Origin: JANQIV01 sp050117315
GTDB lineage: Bacteria; Bacteroidota; Ignavibacteria; Ignavibacteriales; Melioribacteraceae
Reading direction: 5' to 3'
Assembly: GCA_050117315.1 (NCBI GenBank)
Contig: JASFMY010000020.1
Location: 1 to 64,000, forward strand
Length of the DNA stretch: 64,000 nt
The notes beneath the pieces are model-generated. The model made no database searches and had not been told where the DNA came from. It saw only the letters and a list, made by a program, of their open reading frames with translations. Numbering within the stretch: the stretch's first letter is position 1; the number at the start of each line of letters is the position of its first letter. Shown piece by piece: positions 1 through 9,176 of this stretch. The translations under genes were made by a program, and so were the position numbers.

Positions 1-85
1 AGGATTTTTTGAAAATGCTGAGAATATGAAAGAGGAATTAGAAAAATTTATTGGGACTCAACTGCATCTTTTGAAGCATGCTTAA
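1..85 (+). CDS. C-terminal end of an unidentified gene (partial)
   Basis: An open frame enters from the left edge (codons start at base 2) and stops at TAA 83-85, giving 27 residues that end LHLLKHA. The residues are rich in E, K, N and L, as in a real helical C-terminus, but the piece is too short to assign a family. The next gene starts 250 bases later. I cannot say what the protein does. Confidence 0.4.
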   Translation, partial: GFFENAENMKEELEKFIGTQLHLLKHA

Positions 86-335
86 TTGCCCTAAAACCAA
101 TTTGGCTTGTGTATACCTTATTTTTTTCTTGAGTTTTTTCTACGCGTCTATTTATGAAGCTGATTTATTCCCTCTCTTCGGGCTATGGTAAATTCTTGAG
201 TATAAATACCGGGGAATGGTTATTCGACCGACTTTTTTTTGCAGTAACTTTATTTAAATATTAGCCATGGCTTTTTATGGTGCTAAAAAAATTATAACTT
301 TCTATTTATAAATAAACTAACTAAAGGAAAACAGT
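86..335. other. Intergenic, no recognisable gene
   Basis: This AT-rich stretch separates the partial gene from the SDR gene. I see no ORF with a ribosome-binding site, no clear hairpin-plus-T-run terminator and no repeat. The last bases hold a purine-rich AAAGGA about 8 bases before the TTG start of the next gene, which is probably its ribosome-binding site. Confidence 0.4.
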
Positions 336-1328
336 TTGAAAGTTTTATTTATTGGCGGTACCGGTAATATCAGTACGTCCGTGAGCAAACTATGTGTTGA
401 AAAAGGAATTGAGTTGTTCTTACTTAAGAGGGGAACTAGAGATGTAGAAATTTCCGGCGCCGAAACCATTTCAGGCGATATTAGTAATTATGATGAGGTT
501 TCCGATCTTTTAAAGCAGCACAATTGGGATGCTGTTGTTAACTGGATTGCCTTTAATGAAAAGGATATAGAGAGGGATATAAACTTATTCAAAAATAAAA
601 CCAAGCAGTATATATTTATAAGTTCGGCATCGGCTTATCAAAAGCCGCCTTTGCACCCGGTAATTACGGAATCAACACCGCTTTATAATCCTTATTGGGA
701 TTATTCAAGAGATAAAATTGCATGCGAAGAGAAACTTAACAGGGCCTACAGGAAAGAGAACTTCCCGATTACAATTGTAAGACCCTCACATACTTACGAT
801 AATGTTATACCGGTGGCTATTGGAGGTTGGACAAATTATAACATTATCGATAGGATGAGAAAAGGCAAAAGGATAATTGTACATGGCGACGGGTCTTCAC
901 TCTGGACAGTAACACATGCCGAAGATTTTGCGAACGGTTTTGTGGGGCTAATCGGACACCGGCAGGCAACCGGGAATGCATTCCATATTACATCCGACGA
1001 AATTCTAACCTGGGATCAAATATACCTGGCAGTTGCTAATGCCGTAGGTGTTGAACCAAACATTGTTCATATCCCTTCCGATTTCATAAGTAATTGTGCC
1101 CCTTCTTTAAGGGGATCTCTGCTCGGCGATAAATCATACAGCGTTATTTTTGATAATACGAAGATTAAAACATTTATCCCCGGTTTCAAAGCCGTAATTC
1201 CATTCAGCGAAGGAATTAAAAAAACAATCAACTGGTTCGAAGCCGATCCCGGTAGAAAAGTAGTAAGTAAAGAAATTGATAAAATGATAGACAGCATAAT
1301 CGGTTCGTACCGGAAAAAGATTGAATGA
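336..1328 (+). CDS. NAD(P)-dependent epimerase/dehydratase (extended SDR family)
   Basis: A 330-residue Rossmann-fold protein. The N-terminus has the dinucleotide-binding GGTGNIS motif (residues 8-14), and an active-site YSRDK (Y-x-x-x-K) follows near residue 123, typical of extended SDR nucleotide-sugar epimerases/dehydratases. There is no signal peptide, so it should be cytoplasmic. The start is TTG at 336, preceded by AAAGGA; no upstream ATG fits. The likely substrate is a sugar or nucleotide sugar, but this subgroup cannot be assigned one from sequence alone. It lies upstream of an epimerase-like lipoprotein on the same strand, 337 bases away, so co-transcription is uncertain. The family call is secure; the substrate is unknown. 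Confidence 0.8.
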   Translation: MKVLFIGGTGNISTSVSKLCVEKGIELFLLKRGTRDVEISGAETISGDISNYDEVSDLLKQHNWDAVVNWIAFNEKDIERDINLFKNKTKQYIFISSASAYQKPPLHPVITESTPLYNPYWDYSRDKIACEEKLNRAYRKENFPITIVRPSHTYDNVIPVAIGGWTNYNIIDRMRKGKRIIVHGDGSSLWTVTHAEDFANGFVGLIGHRQATGNAFHITSDEILTWDQIYLAVANAVGVEPNIVHIPSDFISNCAPSLRGSLLGDKSYSVIFDNTKIKTFIPGFKAVIPFSEGIKKTINWFEADPGRKVVSKEIDKMIDSIIGSYRKKIE

Positions 1329-1665
1329 TTTTATATAAGCTGCTTTAAAACAATTCATAAACTTCCGTTGCTTTTATTGATTCGATACAAGTTTATTATT
1401 TCGATAAAAAGAAAATGAATTTTCCTTCAAAAATTACAGTTCTTTTCAATTATTAAAACACTGTGATGGCATAGTTTTAGTGCTGTAAAACATTGATAGA
1501 ATTTTCCACATATTTGCTGCAATATATGGTTAAAATAATTTTGTTCATGTTAGAGAAAAGAAATATGAAAAACTATCAGCCTTTTTTGTAACTTTTTACT
1601 ATGATATCCCAAGGTCTTGGGATAAAACGTTAAATGAAACTAATAGAAATTGGGAGAATTAAAAA
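1329..1665. other. Intergenic region upstream of the epimerase gene
   Basis: AT-rich spacer without a supported ORF. Its one clear structure is the palindrome at 1605-1624 (separate entry). No T-run terminator for the SDR gene is evident. Confidence 0.4.
1605..1624. promoter_or_regulatory. Perfect 9+9 palindrome, candidate operator
   Basis: TATCCCAAG-GT-CTTGGGATA is a perfect inverted repeat with a 2-base centre, ending 41 bases before the TTG start of the epimerase gene. There is no T-run after it, so it is not a classic terminator. A dimeric-repressor site is the simplest reading. It does not resemble the TGTGTAC-type palindromes near the LacI genes. Confidence 0.4.
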
Positions 1666-3051
1666 TTGTTAACAAAACAAGCACGGATTTTAACAACAAT
1701 TAGTTGTGTAGGTTTTCTACTTCTTTTCCTTTCCTGTAATAAACCAAATAATAAAAATGAGGGTCACGAAAAGGTGGATATTAAATTAGGAAAAGCTGAA
1801 ATCTCCGAAGGCATGGAAAAATTACTCGACCGGATTTTTGAATTGTGGTATCCGTTATCACTCGATACAGTCTATGGTGGATACTTGAGTGACTTAAATT
1901 ACAAGTGGGAAGTTAGCGGCGGTCAGAATAAAATGATCGTTACACAATCGCGTCACGTTTGGGCTATATCCAATGCTGCATTATCTTTCCCCAAATACAA
2001 CAAATACCGTTATGCCGCCGAACATGGATTTAAATTTCTAAAAGATGTTATGTGGGATGATGAATACGGCGGATTTTATAACCTGGTTGACAGGGAAGGA
2101 AACGTTCTTGGAAATAACGGGCAGATAGTAAAAGAGGCTTACGGCAATGCTTTTGCAATTTACGGGTTATCTGCATATTACAATCTAACCAAAGACCCAA
2201 ACGCACTTGAACTGGCAAAGAAAGCGTTTGACTGGCTGGGAAAAAACAGCTACGATCCTAAGTTCGGCGGGTACTATCAATATTTACACCGTGACGGAAA
2301 ACCTTTCACCGAAGGGTATAACGGAACACCGCCGAAAGATCAAAACAGTTCGATACATCTCCTGGAAAGTTTTACCGAACTATATAAAGTATACCCCGAT
2401 CCTTTAGTTAAAGAAAAGCTTAATGAATTATTGGTTTTGATCCGCGACACTATTACTACGGATAAAGGATATATGAATTTGTTTTTTAGTAAAAAATGGG
2501 AGCATGTTTCATTCGGAAGCAGGGGGCGGGAAGCTGTTGAAGCAAACTACGATTTTGACCACGTTTCTTTCGGGCATGACGTTGAAACCGCTTATTTGTT
2601 AATGGAAGCTTCGGATATACTGGGAATTGAAGATAACAGCAAAACATTAGCTGTCGGGAAAAAGATGACGGACCATGCTTTGGCTAACGGGTTGGACAAA
2701 AGTGTCGGCGGGCTGTTTGACGGCGGCTACTATTTTGAAGATAGTAAATGCTCTATAATCAGAAATACAAAAGAATGGTGGGCACAGGTAGAAGCAATGA
2801 ATACGTTTCTAATTATGTCGCAGCTTTACCCCGAAGATGAAAACAGCTACTATGATAAATTTACTTTGATGTGGGAATACTGCAACAAATATTTGATAGA
2901 TCATAAACACGGCGGCTGGTTTTGGGGCGGCATAGATATAGTCCCCGGTAATGTTGATCTGCCCAAAGGTACAATCTGGAAAGGAGACTACCATACTTCG
3001 AGATCGTTGATAAATTGCATTAAAAGGCTGAAAGGTGTTGAAAGTGATTGA
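1666..3051 (+). CDS. AGE-family epimerase lipoprotein (cellobiose/mannobiose 2-epimerase-like)
   Basis: A 461-residue (alpha/alpha)6-barrel protein of the N-acylglucosamine 2-epimerase family. Motifs resembling cellobiose 2-epimerases are visible: RHVWAIS near residue 100, a histidine in SSIHLLESF, FGHDVETAYLL, KEWWAQVEA, and GDYHTSR near the end. These would supply the conserved Arg and three catalytic His residues. Such enzymes convert the reducing-end glucose or mannose of beta-1,4 disaccharides; mannobiose to mannosyl-glucose feeds GH130 phosphorylases, and one is encoded at 44.7-45.9 kb. Unusually, the N-terminus is a lipoprotein signal ending LLFLSC, predicting a membrane-anchored, extracytoplasmic enzyme, whereas characterised family members are cytoplasmic. 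The TTG start at 1666 is preceded by GGGAG. Confidence 0.8.
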   Translation: MLTKQARILTTISCVGFLLLFLSCNKPNNKNEGHEKVDIKLGKAEISEGMEKLLDRIFELWYPLSLDTVYGGYLSDLNYKWEVSGGQNKMIVTQSRHVWAISNAALSFPKYNKYRYAAEHGFKFLKDVMWDDEYGGFYNLVDREGNVLGNNGQIVKEAYGNAFAIYGLSAYYNLTKDPNALELAKKAFDWLGKNSYDPKFGGYYQYLHRDGKPFTEGYNGTPPKDQNSSIHLLESFTELYKVYPDPLVKEKLNELLVLIRDTITTDKGYMNLFFSKKWEHVSFGSRGREAVEANYDFDHVSFGHDVETAYLLMEASDILGIEDNSKTLAVGKKMTDHALANGLDKSVGGLFDGGYYFEDSKCSIIRNTKEWWAQVEAMNTFLIMSQLYPEDENSYYDKFTLMWEYCNKYLIDHKHGGWFWGGIDIVPGNVDLPKGTIWKGDYHTSRSLINCIKRLKGVESD

Positions 3052-4039
3052 ACCTTCTCATCAAAAGCGGACGGATCAGCGATTCGGGGAGTATTTTTTC
3101 GTAACGTAGACTTTACAGTCTGTGAAGATACATTTTGCAGATAATTAACTTGAAAAACGATTCTAAACCAAATTTACACCACAACAATGCAACCTATTTT
3201 ATTGCCGGAACAATATAAATGATTATTTCTAAACTGTTCATTTTTCTCCCCGTATTGTTATGCATATGCGCTATGGAGGGGTGGGGGTGATGAGTTAGCA
3301 CGCTATATCAAAGTAAGACAGGATGCTAGGTAGAAACAAGATAGCAAGCTGAATCGGAGTAGAATAGCATCCTATATGGGAGTAAGATAGCTTGCTAAGT
3401 TGGAGTAAGATAACAGCTATGTTGGAGTAGGATAGGGTGCTGTCTTGCTAACTCATTGTGAGTCGGAATGCTAAGTTGGTTAAAAATATAAATAGCCGCA
3501 TGCTTCAGTGGGGATGTAAAAATAGGGTGTCAAGAAAATTTTTGTTTCGTTTTTTATTGAAATCAAAACATTTTTCACGGAAACCGAATTATCACACATT
3601 CACTAGAGCTTTAGAACCCGTATCTTATCAAAGATTACTGATATGGCTATTATGCAATTTATTAACAAATCATAACCTGTTATCCAAAATTAAATCTGCT
3701 TTGGCTTTATTTCACTCAACAGGTTTTTATAAAAATTTTATGGAAAAGAGATTGTTTAGGATTTTATTATTGTTATAAAACTTTATCAGAATAATAATAA
3801 TTTATAAGAAAAGAATGAAAAATATATCATTTTTTAAGTATTTGATATTACCTGCCGGATGGCATTATTCTTGCTTTTTTTACTTTGATATTGTCTATGT
3901 AAATGTGCTATTTTTAAAATATAAATTTAAACCTATTTTATTATCAGACAATGAGCTTTCATCATAACTATTAGGGGAAAAATATTTGTAATTCACAAAA
4001 TCTAAATATTTAAATTATTGTCGTTTGGGAGGAGTAACC
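3052..4039. other. Long intergenic region
   Basis: Nearly 1 kb between the epimerase and the first TonB receptor. It contains the degenerate repeat array 3290-3456. A 106-codon open frame (3458-3778) starts inside the array edge with GTG, has no ribosome-binding site and a non-protein-like composition, so I do not accept it as a gene. The last 70 bases are the receptor leader with GGAGGAG at 4028-4034. Confidence 0.5.
3290..3456. repeat. Degenerate 22-24 bp repeat array bounded by 11-bp inverted repeats
   Basis: About six diverged units built on GGAGTAAGATAGC..GCTA lie head to tail from about 3308 to 3445. The block is bounded by ATGAGTTAGCA (3290-3300) and its exact reverse complement (3446-3456). 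Units also pair with each other: AGGATGCTA (3320-3328) complements 3365-3373, and TAGCAAGCT (3342-3350) complements 3389-3397, an interleaved pairing pattern. The units are too diverged and too closely spaced for a CRISPR array, and no cas gene is nearby. Function unknown. Confidence 0.55.
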
Positions 4040-7000
4040 ATGACAAAACTTTACATCTTTAGGAAGAAATTTTTCTTTTCTTCTCTTCTAGTGTTTCTTT
4101 TAGTCGCACATGCACTATATGCACAAGGTACCGGCTCGGTAAAAGGGAGAGTTTTTGACAAAGAAACCGGCGATCCGTTGTTTGCTGCAAACGTATTAAT
4201 TCAGGGAACAAGTTACGGTGCAGCCTCAAATTTTGAAGGAGAGTTTTTAATCAGGAATATACCGGCGGGAGATTACAAACTCCTTATTCGTTATGTCGGT
4301 TATGAAGAATTAGCAGTTGATATTACAGTTGTTGCCGGTAGAACATTAAGTGAAGATTATCAACTTGTATTTAAAATAATTGAAGGAGAAACCGTAACAA
4401 TTACTGCGCAGGCTGAAAGCCAAATTCAAGCCATAAACCAACAACTCTCATCTACGGGAATTACGAATGTAGTTTCGGCAAGCCGCATACAAGAAGTCCC
4501 GGATGCAAATGCAGCAGAATCGGTAGGGCGTTTACCGGGAATATCGATAAAAAGATCATCCGGTGAAGGCAATGAAGTAGTAGTCAGAGGAATACAACCC
4601 AGATTAAATCTCATAACAATCAACAATATCAGAATGCCGTCAACAAATCAAGATAATACGGCAGTAGGTTTAGCGGGTATATCGCAGTATATGCTGGATG
4701 GAATAGAAGTACGCAAAACACTTAGGGCAGAAGATGACGCAGACGTTATAGGAGGAATTGTTGACTTAAAACTTGCAATTGCCCCCGAAGGATTACATGC
4801 AAATGCAATTCTTGAAGGTATGTATAATGGCCTAAGTGAAGACGTAGGTTCATATAGAAATTCGGTCAATGTAAGCAACCGTTTCTTTGATAGTAAATTA
4901 GGTGTTATAGCGCAGGTTAATTTAGAAAAAGCAGAGCGACCAAATCACGCATTATCGGCAACTTACGGTAGAAGTAGATCAGAAACACAAGACGAAGGAG
5001 TTTATTTAGGTGAAGGTAATTATCAGAAAAATGATATTACTCGGGACCGTTTTGGAGCGACATTATTATTAGACTATAAACTACCTAAAGGAAAAATACA
5101 GCTTAATACTATCTATAATACTTTTGATGAGGACCGTTGGGAAAGAAATGATATATACACGGTTAATGCTAATATTGGAACAATTGGAGCTGAAAAGAAT
5201 ATGAGATCTGTGTATGAGGAGAACTATACCTTGGTTAATTCTCTCAGTTTTGAAACTGAAGTTTTTGATGTAGCAACTTTGGATGTAGGAGCTGCTTATA
5301 CAACTGGGCACAGAGAAGGTTATACAAATGCAATGAGTTTCTGGTATGATGGAAATCTTGATGTTCCAATAAACAATTCTTTTTATAAAGATACTTATGG
5401 AAAGACTGCTTACGATTTGATTCCAAATATTATAGATACAGGTTCAACTTCTAGAAATTATCTATTATCAAGGCTCTTTAGAGAAGATAGAACTTTTGAT
5501 GAAAATGAAGCCTCATTCCAAACAAATTTCAAAGTCCCTTTTGTAATAAGCAACCAAATATCGGGATCTGCAAAAGTTGGCGGCAAGGTACGATTAAAAG
5601 ACCGTGATTTTGACTATAGTTATGATGGTGATGCCGGTGGAATTTATGGTGGAGATTCGGACATTCTGCAACAAATAATGGAAGATAATCCCGAGATTGA
5701 ATGGGCTCCATGGGTAGTAGGTACAGGTGACTTTTATGCATATCCGTTATATAAATCCGGGACTGAAAATATATTGGATGATAAGTTTGGCATGAAATAT
5801 TTCGCAGAGCGAAAATGGGTAGACCAAGTTGTTGAGAGAGGTAAGGCTGCAAATTGGGCAAACTTATCCCAGTGGGGTAATGTAGTTGCTTCCGATCTGG
5901 CAAATGATTATAACGGAGACGAACAATTCTATGCCGGATATTTAATGTTGGATTTAAATTGGGGAAAAGACATATCTTTTAATACGGGAGTAAGATACGA
6001 AAAAGAAGAAACAGATTATAGCGGTTATGGTGTTGTAGATATTGCCAGTACTCCCTATGATAAATTAGATACACTGAAGAACTCGAAACGAACAAACGAG
6101 TATATTCTCCCAAGTGCAACGTTACGATATAACTACTCAGATTGGGGTGATGTAAGAGTTGCTTATTCAAAATCACTTGCAAGACCTGAGTATTATGCTT
6201 TTGTACCGCATTATAGTGCCGATATAAGAAATAATTTATCAGGTAATACACAAGCTGATTATTTTACTGTTGCAAGTGGTGCTGCCGGAAACCGACATCT
6301 GGAACCGGCAGAATCCAATAACTTTGATCTTATATTTTCATTCTACGGTAATTACATAGGGTTATTTACAGTTGGTGGTTTCTATAAAGAAATTGATAAA
6401 TTCTTTTATGTAAAATCATTTACTGTAATAGATGCAAGTGCAGATAATCAAATTCTAAGAGACAATGATTATGATTTTGCCGTTCCTAAAGGACAAACTT
6501 CTATTATTTGGCAAAATCTTGAAAATACAGCATATATAAGAGGTTTGGAATTTAGCTGGCAAACTAATTTGTGGTATTTACCTAAACCGTTAAACGGAAT
6601 AGTATTAGGATTAAACTATTCTAGGATTTCATCTAACGCGGAATATTATACATCACGAATAAAACAAACTGTACCAGATCCTACTAAACCTTGGATAATT
6701 GAAGAAGCACGTATAGATAGTTTCCAAACAACATCTTTAATAGACCAACCTAATGATATATTTAATGTCTCGCTTGGATATGATTATAAGGATTTTTCTA
6801 TGAGAATTGCTTATAACTTCCAGGGAAAAACATTGTCGTATAAAGGGGAGTATGTTGAAGATGACGCCTATACTCAAGATTATTCAAAATTGGATTTATC
6901 AATACGTCAGAAACTTCCCGTTGAAGGATTATCGGTACAATTTTTAATGAGTAATCTTACTGAAGAAGTTGATATGTCGTACACTTATACAAAAGATTAT

Positions 7001-7060
7001 AATAATAATGAGCAATATTACGGAATGACAGGTTCACTTGGAGTTCGGTATGAATTCTGA
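4040..7060 (+). CDS. TonB-dependent receptor with N-terminal carboxypeptidase-regulatory domain
   Basis: A 1006-residue outer-membrane receptor that imports large ligands, here probably oligosaccharides, using TonB energy. In order: signal peptide (about residues 1-30, ending ALYAQG); a CarboxypepD_reg-like beta-sandwich (about 33-110, GSVKGRVFDKETGDPL...VLIQGT); a plug domain with VPDANAAESVGRLPGISI and VVVRGIQPR; then a beta-barrel ending YGMTGSLGVRYEF with a C-terminal Phe. An in-frame TTG at 4025 exists, but GGAGGAG at 4028-4034 makes ATG 4040 the clear start. The next gene, 92 bases on, encodes a T9SS-exported beta-helix protein, and the same pair recurs at 14.1-19.0 kb. No SusD homologue is nearby, so this is not a standard SusCD pair. 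Ligand unknown. Confidence 0.9.
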   Translation: MTKLYIFRKKFFFSSLLVFLLVAHALYAQGTGSVKGRVFDKETGDPLFAANVLIQGTSYGAASNFEGEFLIRNIPAGDYKLLIRYVGYEELAVDITVVAGRTLSEDYQLVFKIIEGETVTITAQAESQIQAINQQLSSTGITNVVSASRIQEVPDANAAESVGRLPGISIKRSSGEGNEVVVRGIQPRLNLITINNIRMPSTNQDNTAVGLAGISQYMLDGIEVRKTLRAEDDADVIGGIVDLKLAIAPEGLHANAILEGMYNGLSEDVGSYRNSVNVSNRFFDSKLGVIAQVNLEKAERPNHALSATYGRSRSETQDEGVYLGEGNYQKNDITRDRFGATLLLDYKLPKGKIQLNTIYNTFDEDRWERNDIYTVNANIGTIGAEKNMRSVYEENYTLVNSLSFETEVFDVATLDVGAAYTTGHREGYTNAMSFWYDGNLDVPINNSFYKDTYGKTAYDLIPNIIDTGSTSRNYLLSRLFREDRTFDENEASFQTNFKVPFVISNQISGSAKVGGKVRLKDRDFDYSYDGDAGGIYGGDSDILQQIMEDNPEIEWAPWVVGTGDFYAYPLYKSGTENILDDKFGMKYFAERKWVDQVVERGKAANWANLSQWGNVVASDLANDYNGDEQFYAGYLMLDLNWGKDISFNTGVRYEKEETDYSGYGVVDIASTPYDKLDTLKNSKRTNEYILPSATLRYNYSDWGDVRVAYSKSLARPEYYAFVPHYSADIRNNLSGNTQADYFTVASGAAGNRHLEPAESNNFDLIFSFYGNYIGLFTVGGFYKEIDKFFYVKSFTVIDASADNQILRDNDYDFAVPKGQTSIIWQNLENTAYIRGLEFSWQTNLWYLPKPLNGIVLGLNYSRISSNAEYYTSRIKQTVPDPTKPWIIEEARIDSFQTTSLIDQPNDIFNVSLGYDYKDFSMRIAYNFQGKTLSYKGEYVEDDAYTQDYSKLDLSIRQKLPVEGLSVQFLMSNLTEEVDMSYTYTKDYNNNEQYYGMTGSLGVRYEF

Positions 7061-7152
7061 TGAAAATATTTTTTAAAAAATGAAAACCGTAGCACAAAAA
7101 ATACAACAGTTACTTTAATTTAAATAACTTAACTAAATATGGGAGGTCCATA

Positions 7153-8889
7153 ATGACTAAACAATTACTACACTTTGCAGCATTAGTTTTACTAGTTGTT
7201 GCGTTTTTTAATAATCCCACATACGCTACTGATGAAAAAGGAGATACTCTAGTTATTCATATGTCTGATCAGGCAAGTCTTGCTTGGAACGAAATTGTTA
7301 CTGCCGATACAAATGCTGATGGTTCTCAAGCTCACTCTGTTTATGAACTTGATCCTGCTGATGGTGGATGGTACCCAATATCCAGTGCATTAGTTGTAAC
7401 TAGTGATATAGCTATTATAGGCGGAAAAAGAACTGAAGGCCAAGCAAGACCGAAAATTCTTGAAAAATTAGATGCTGGTGCTTGGTGGATGATGACCACC
7501 GACAAAAGTATAACTTTAGAAGGTCTTCACATAATGCAAATTGAAGAAACAGTTGGCGGTAATATTGGTTCCTGGGCAAGAGCCGGTTTGCTGGGTACCG
7601 GTGAAAACAGCACTATTGTTATTCATGATTGTATATGGGATTTTACCACAGGATTCACTACTCAAATACAGAGAAATGGTCTTAATCTTAAAGTTACAAA
7701 TACTCTTTTCCGTTTCAGCAAACCACTTGATAACGGTGTATGGGCTGGACAAGGGATTGACGTCAGTGCAGCAGATTTAGATACGGTTATTATTCAAAAT
7801 TGTACATGGTACGGCGGTGGCCCTTTTATGTTAAAAACATGGGAATCAACGGAGAAGTTATTTAGAATGGATCATTGTACAATTGTCGACTTTGTTCAGT
7901 GGCCTATTCACGGTGCACATTGGGTAAACTCTGAATTTACAAATAACCTTTTTTACAATGCTTATACAATGGGTGAAGATACAGCTCAGATAGTAGGACA
8001 GGATATGGACGGATTACCTTTTGCTGTAATAAATATTGACACAATATTCTACGACTACAATGCTGATTCATCTGTTGCGACACCTAATATGGGACAAGAA
8101 GCGACACGTAATTTACTTGTTAGTAATAATAACAATTTCGTCAAACAAAATATCAAAGATTACTGGGCAGTTTGCGAATCTGATTATGCAAAATATCATG
8201 GTTTTGTAGCGCCTGATCCGGATTTCTACGATGGATTTATGAACTCGCGTTCCCGTGCTATGTTCGAAGACAATGCTACTTGGCCGGGATTAGTTCTGGA
8301 AAATACTACTAGTTTAGATCCTGAATTTGAAAGTTACTTTGATTATTCAGATACTCTAATTAACTACTCCAAATACTATTATAATCAATCAAATGGAGCC
8401 TGGCCAGATGTACCAGCAACTACATTTATGCTTGACCCAGATGGTGAACCATTATATCCTACTGATCCGATGGTTTATAATTTAAAGATTACTAATTCTA
8501 CATTAAGAACAGCAAGTACAACTGGCGGACCTATTGGTGATTTAACATGGGAATTAGCAGACGGTTATAATAGCACTCAAGAAGAAATTCTAGTAACAGA
8601 TGTAGAAGAAATTAATACATTGCCGACAGACTTTGCACTTAGTCAAAATTATCCTAACCCGTTTAATCCGACAACAAATATAGAGTTCTCAATTCCTAAG
8701 AGTGATTATGTAACATTAAAAGTATTTAATATATTGGGTCAGGAAGTAGCTACCTTAATTAACAGAGAAATATCGGCAGGCAGTTACAAAGTAGATTTTG
8801 ATGCCTCCAAATTAAGCAGCGGTCTTTATATCTACAGATTAGAAACCGGTTCGTTTACAAGTTCCAAGAAAATGATGTTATTGAAGTAA
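7153..8889 (+). CDS. Secreted beta-helix-like protein with T9SS sorting domain
   Basis: A 578-residue exported protein. A signal peptide ends near residue 25 (NPTYATDEK). The middle has repeated turns of short beta-strands with HDCIWDF, IIQNCTWYGGG and MDHCTIVDF patterns, as in right-handed parallel beta-helices of polysaccharide lyases and glycan-binding proteins. A conserved tail follows (MNSRSRAMFEDN, TTGGPIGDLTWEL), then a type A sorting domain from about residue 499 (NYPNPFNPTTNIEF...KKMMLLK) for T9SS export and surface attachment. I see no assignable catalytic residues, so binding or lyase activity is open. GGGAGG precedes the ATG. It follows a TonB receptor and is about 70% similar to the gene at 9177 by eye. 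Confidence 0.8.
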   Translation: MTKQLLHFAALVLLVVAFFNNPTYATDEKGDTLVIHMSDQASLAWNEIVTADTNADGSQAHSVYELDPADGGWYPISSALVVTSDIAIIGGKRTEGQARPKILEKLDAGAWWMMTTDKSITLEGLHIMQIEETVGGNIGSWARAGLLGTGENSTIVIHDCIWDFTTGFTTQIQRNGLNLKVTNTLFRFSKPLDNGVWAGQGIDVSAADLDTVIIQNCTWYGGGPFMLKTWESTEKLFRMDHCTIVDFVQWPIHGAHWVNSEFTNNLFYNAYTMGEDTAQIVGQDMDGLPFAVINIDTIFYDYNADSSVATPNMGQEATRNLLVSNNNNFVKQNIKDYWAVCESDYAKYHGFVAPDPDFYDGFMNSRSRAMFEDNATWPGLVLENTTSLDPEFESYFDYSDTLINYSKYYYNQSNGAWPDVPATTFMLDPDGEPLYPTDPMVYNLKITNSTLRTASTTGGPIGDLTWELADGYNSTQEEILVTDVEEINTLPTDFALSQNYPNPFNPTTNIEFSIPKSDYVTLKVFNILGQEVATLINREISAGSYKVDFDASKLSSGLYIYRLETGSFTSSKKMMLLK

Positions 8890-8926
8890 TACTTTTAAAG
8901 AAAGTTTTACTTTATATTTAGTTAAC

Positions 8927-8972
8927 AAAAGGACAGTTGTTTATTATAAATGGCTGTCCTTTTTTTGTTTTT
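8927..8972 (+). terminator. Rho-independent terminator
   Basis: AAAAGGACAG (8927-8936) pairs with CTGTCCTTTT (8954-8963) around a 17-base loop and runs into a T-rich tract up to about 8972. It lies 38 bases after the beta-helix gene and ends the first receptor/beta-helix unit. Confidence 0.8.
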
Positions 8973-8989
8973 TTACTTATGCATATAAG

Positions 8990-9084
8990 AAGCTGAGAAA
9001 TCTTATACATATACAGACAAATACAATAATGATGAACAATTTTACGGTATGACAGGTTCGCTTGGACTACGGTATGAATTTTAA
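8990..9084 (+). pseudogene. Remnant of a TonB receptor 3' end
   Basis: Read in the frame ending at TAA 9082-9084, this stretch gives SYTYTDKYNNDEQFYG followed by MTGSLGLRYEF. That closely matches the last ~25 residues of the receptor ending at 7060 (SYTYTKDYNNNEQYYG, MTGSLGVRYEF). A stop codon lies just upstream and no longer ORF exists, so only the tail of a second receptor remains. It sits at the same place relative to the following beta-helix gene, and the intergenic sequence after it (AATAACTTAACTAA then GGGAGGTC) also matches that between 7060 and 7153. This is a duplicated unit whose receptor was deleted. Confidence 0.85.
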
Positions 9085-9176
9085 CAAAAGAGTTTTTTAT
9101 TAAAGAAGATAAAAAAACACAGTACAAAAAACAGTTGCTTTTAATTAAAATAACTTAACTAACATGGGAGGTCATA

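Noticed and set aside
3290..3456. CRISPR array
   Set aside because: Units are diverged, adjacent without unique spacers, and there are no cas genes.
3458..3778. 106-codon ORF in the spacer before the first TonB receptor
   Set aside because: Starts with GTG at the border of the repeat array, has no ribosome-binding site, unusual composition and no recognisable motif.
5529..5903. 124-codon minus-strand ORF
   Set aside because: Antisense shadow of the first TonB receptor; no independent signals.
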